From the NCBI GenBank assembly GCA_045643165.1, contig JAZUKF010000018.1, positions 1 to 13,350 on the forward strand: a DNA stretch of 13,350 nt. Reading direction: 5' to 3'. Both the position numbers and the translations under genes were made by a program. Positions 13,274 to 13,350 of this stretch are shown piece by piece; within the stretch, counting starts at the first letter, position 1, and each line of letters starts with the position of its first letter. The DNA is from SIG575 sp045643165. GTDB lineage: Bacteria > Bacillota > Clostridia > Oscillospirales > Acutalibacteraceae. Below the pieces are notes generated by a model. The model searched no databases. It was not told the origin of the DNA and worked only from the letters and a program-made list of their open reading frames with translations.

Positions 13274-13350
13274 ATGTCAAAATACACGACGGGAGAGCTT
13301 GCAAAGCTTTGCGGCGTCACAGTCCGAACGGTTCAGTATTACGATACCAG
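13274..13350 (+). CDS. MerR-family transcriptional regulator (partial, N-terminus only)
   Basis: The first 25 codons are visible before the window ends. They encode MSKYTTGELAKLCGVTVRTV followed by QYYDT, the winged helix-turn-helix start of MerR proteins, where GELAKLCGVTVRTVQYYD is the DNA-recognition helix pair. GGAGGTG lies 6 bases before the ATG. MerR proteins bind palindromes inside 19-20 bp promoter spacers and activate on ligand or metal binding, in keeping with the promoter seen just upstream. The effector domain is outside the window, so the signal is unknown. Confidence 0.88.
   Translation, partial: MSKYTTGELAKLCGVTVRTVQYYDT

Overview
The window looks like a chromosomal stretch from a low-GC Gram-positive anaerobe of the class Clostridia, probably a gut Ruminococcus/Oscillospiraceae-type organism. 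The grounds are strong GGAGG ribosome-binding sites, near-consensus TTGACA/TATAAT promoters, two lipoproteins, a BceRS-like two-component/ABC-exporter locus, and an XRE-desulfoferrodoxin fusion typical of that group. The genetic code appears standard: TGA ends at least five intact genes here. No tRNA, rRNA, CRISPR array, transposase or integrase was seen. No gap between genes exceeds about 240 bases.

Left part (1-2400, minus strand): a polar amino-acid ABC importer operon. It runs binding lipoprotein, permease, ATPase, then the first nine codons of a gene resembling ornithine carbamoyltransferase. The binding-protein promoter is a perfect sigma-A consensus with an ARG-box-like palindrome just upstream, so arginine or a related amino acid is a plausible substrate. 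The permease is interrupted by one in-frame TGA right after its EAA loop. Divergently (2554-3138, plus strand) lies a regulator fusing an XRE helix-turn-helix to a superoxide-reductase-like domain with two altered metal-ligand positions.

Middle part (3189-7651, minus strand): a Gfo/Idh/MocA-type oxidoreductase, an AAA ATPase of the DUF4143 type, and a three-gene unit of ECF sigma factor, single-pass probable anti-sigma protein and lipoprotein. The ATPase gene sits between two near-identical 35-bp direct repeats. One copy overlaps the 3' end of the lipoprotein gene and the other carries a decayed trace of that same 3' end, so this gene may have arrived by insertion or duplication.

Right part (7770-12009, minus strand): response regulator, intramembrane-type histidine kinase, ABC ATPase and FtsX-like permease, a classical cell-envelope stress or antimicrobial-peptide module. 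A perfect inverted repeat of the BceR type lies upstream of the regulator gene, and an exact half-site lies before the ATPase gene.

Far right (12126-13350, plus strand): a TetR-family regulator with two operator-like palindromes in its own promoter, a small protein with two runs of glycines every fourth residue, a tiny frameshifted membrane ORF, and the start of a MerR-family regulator whose promoter has the 19-bp spacer and central palindrome typical of MerR control.
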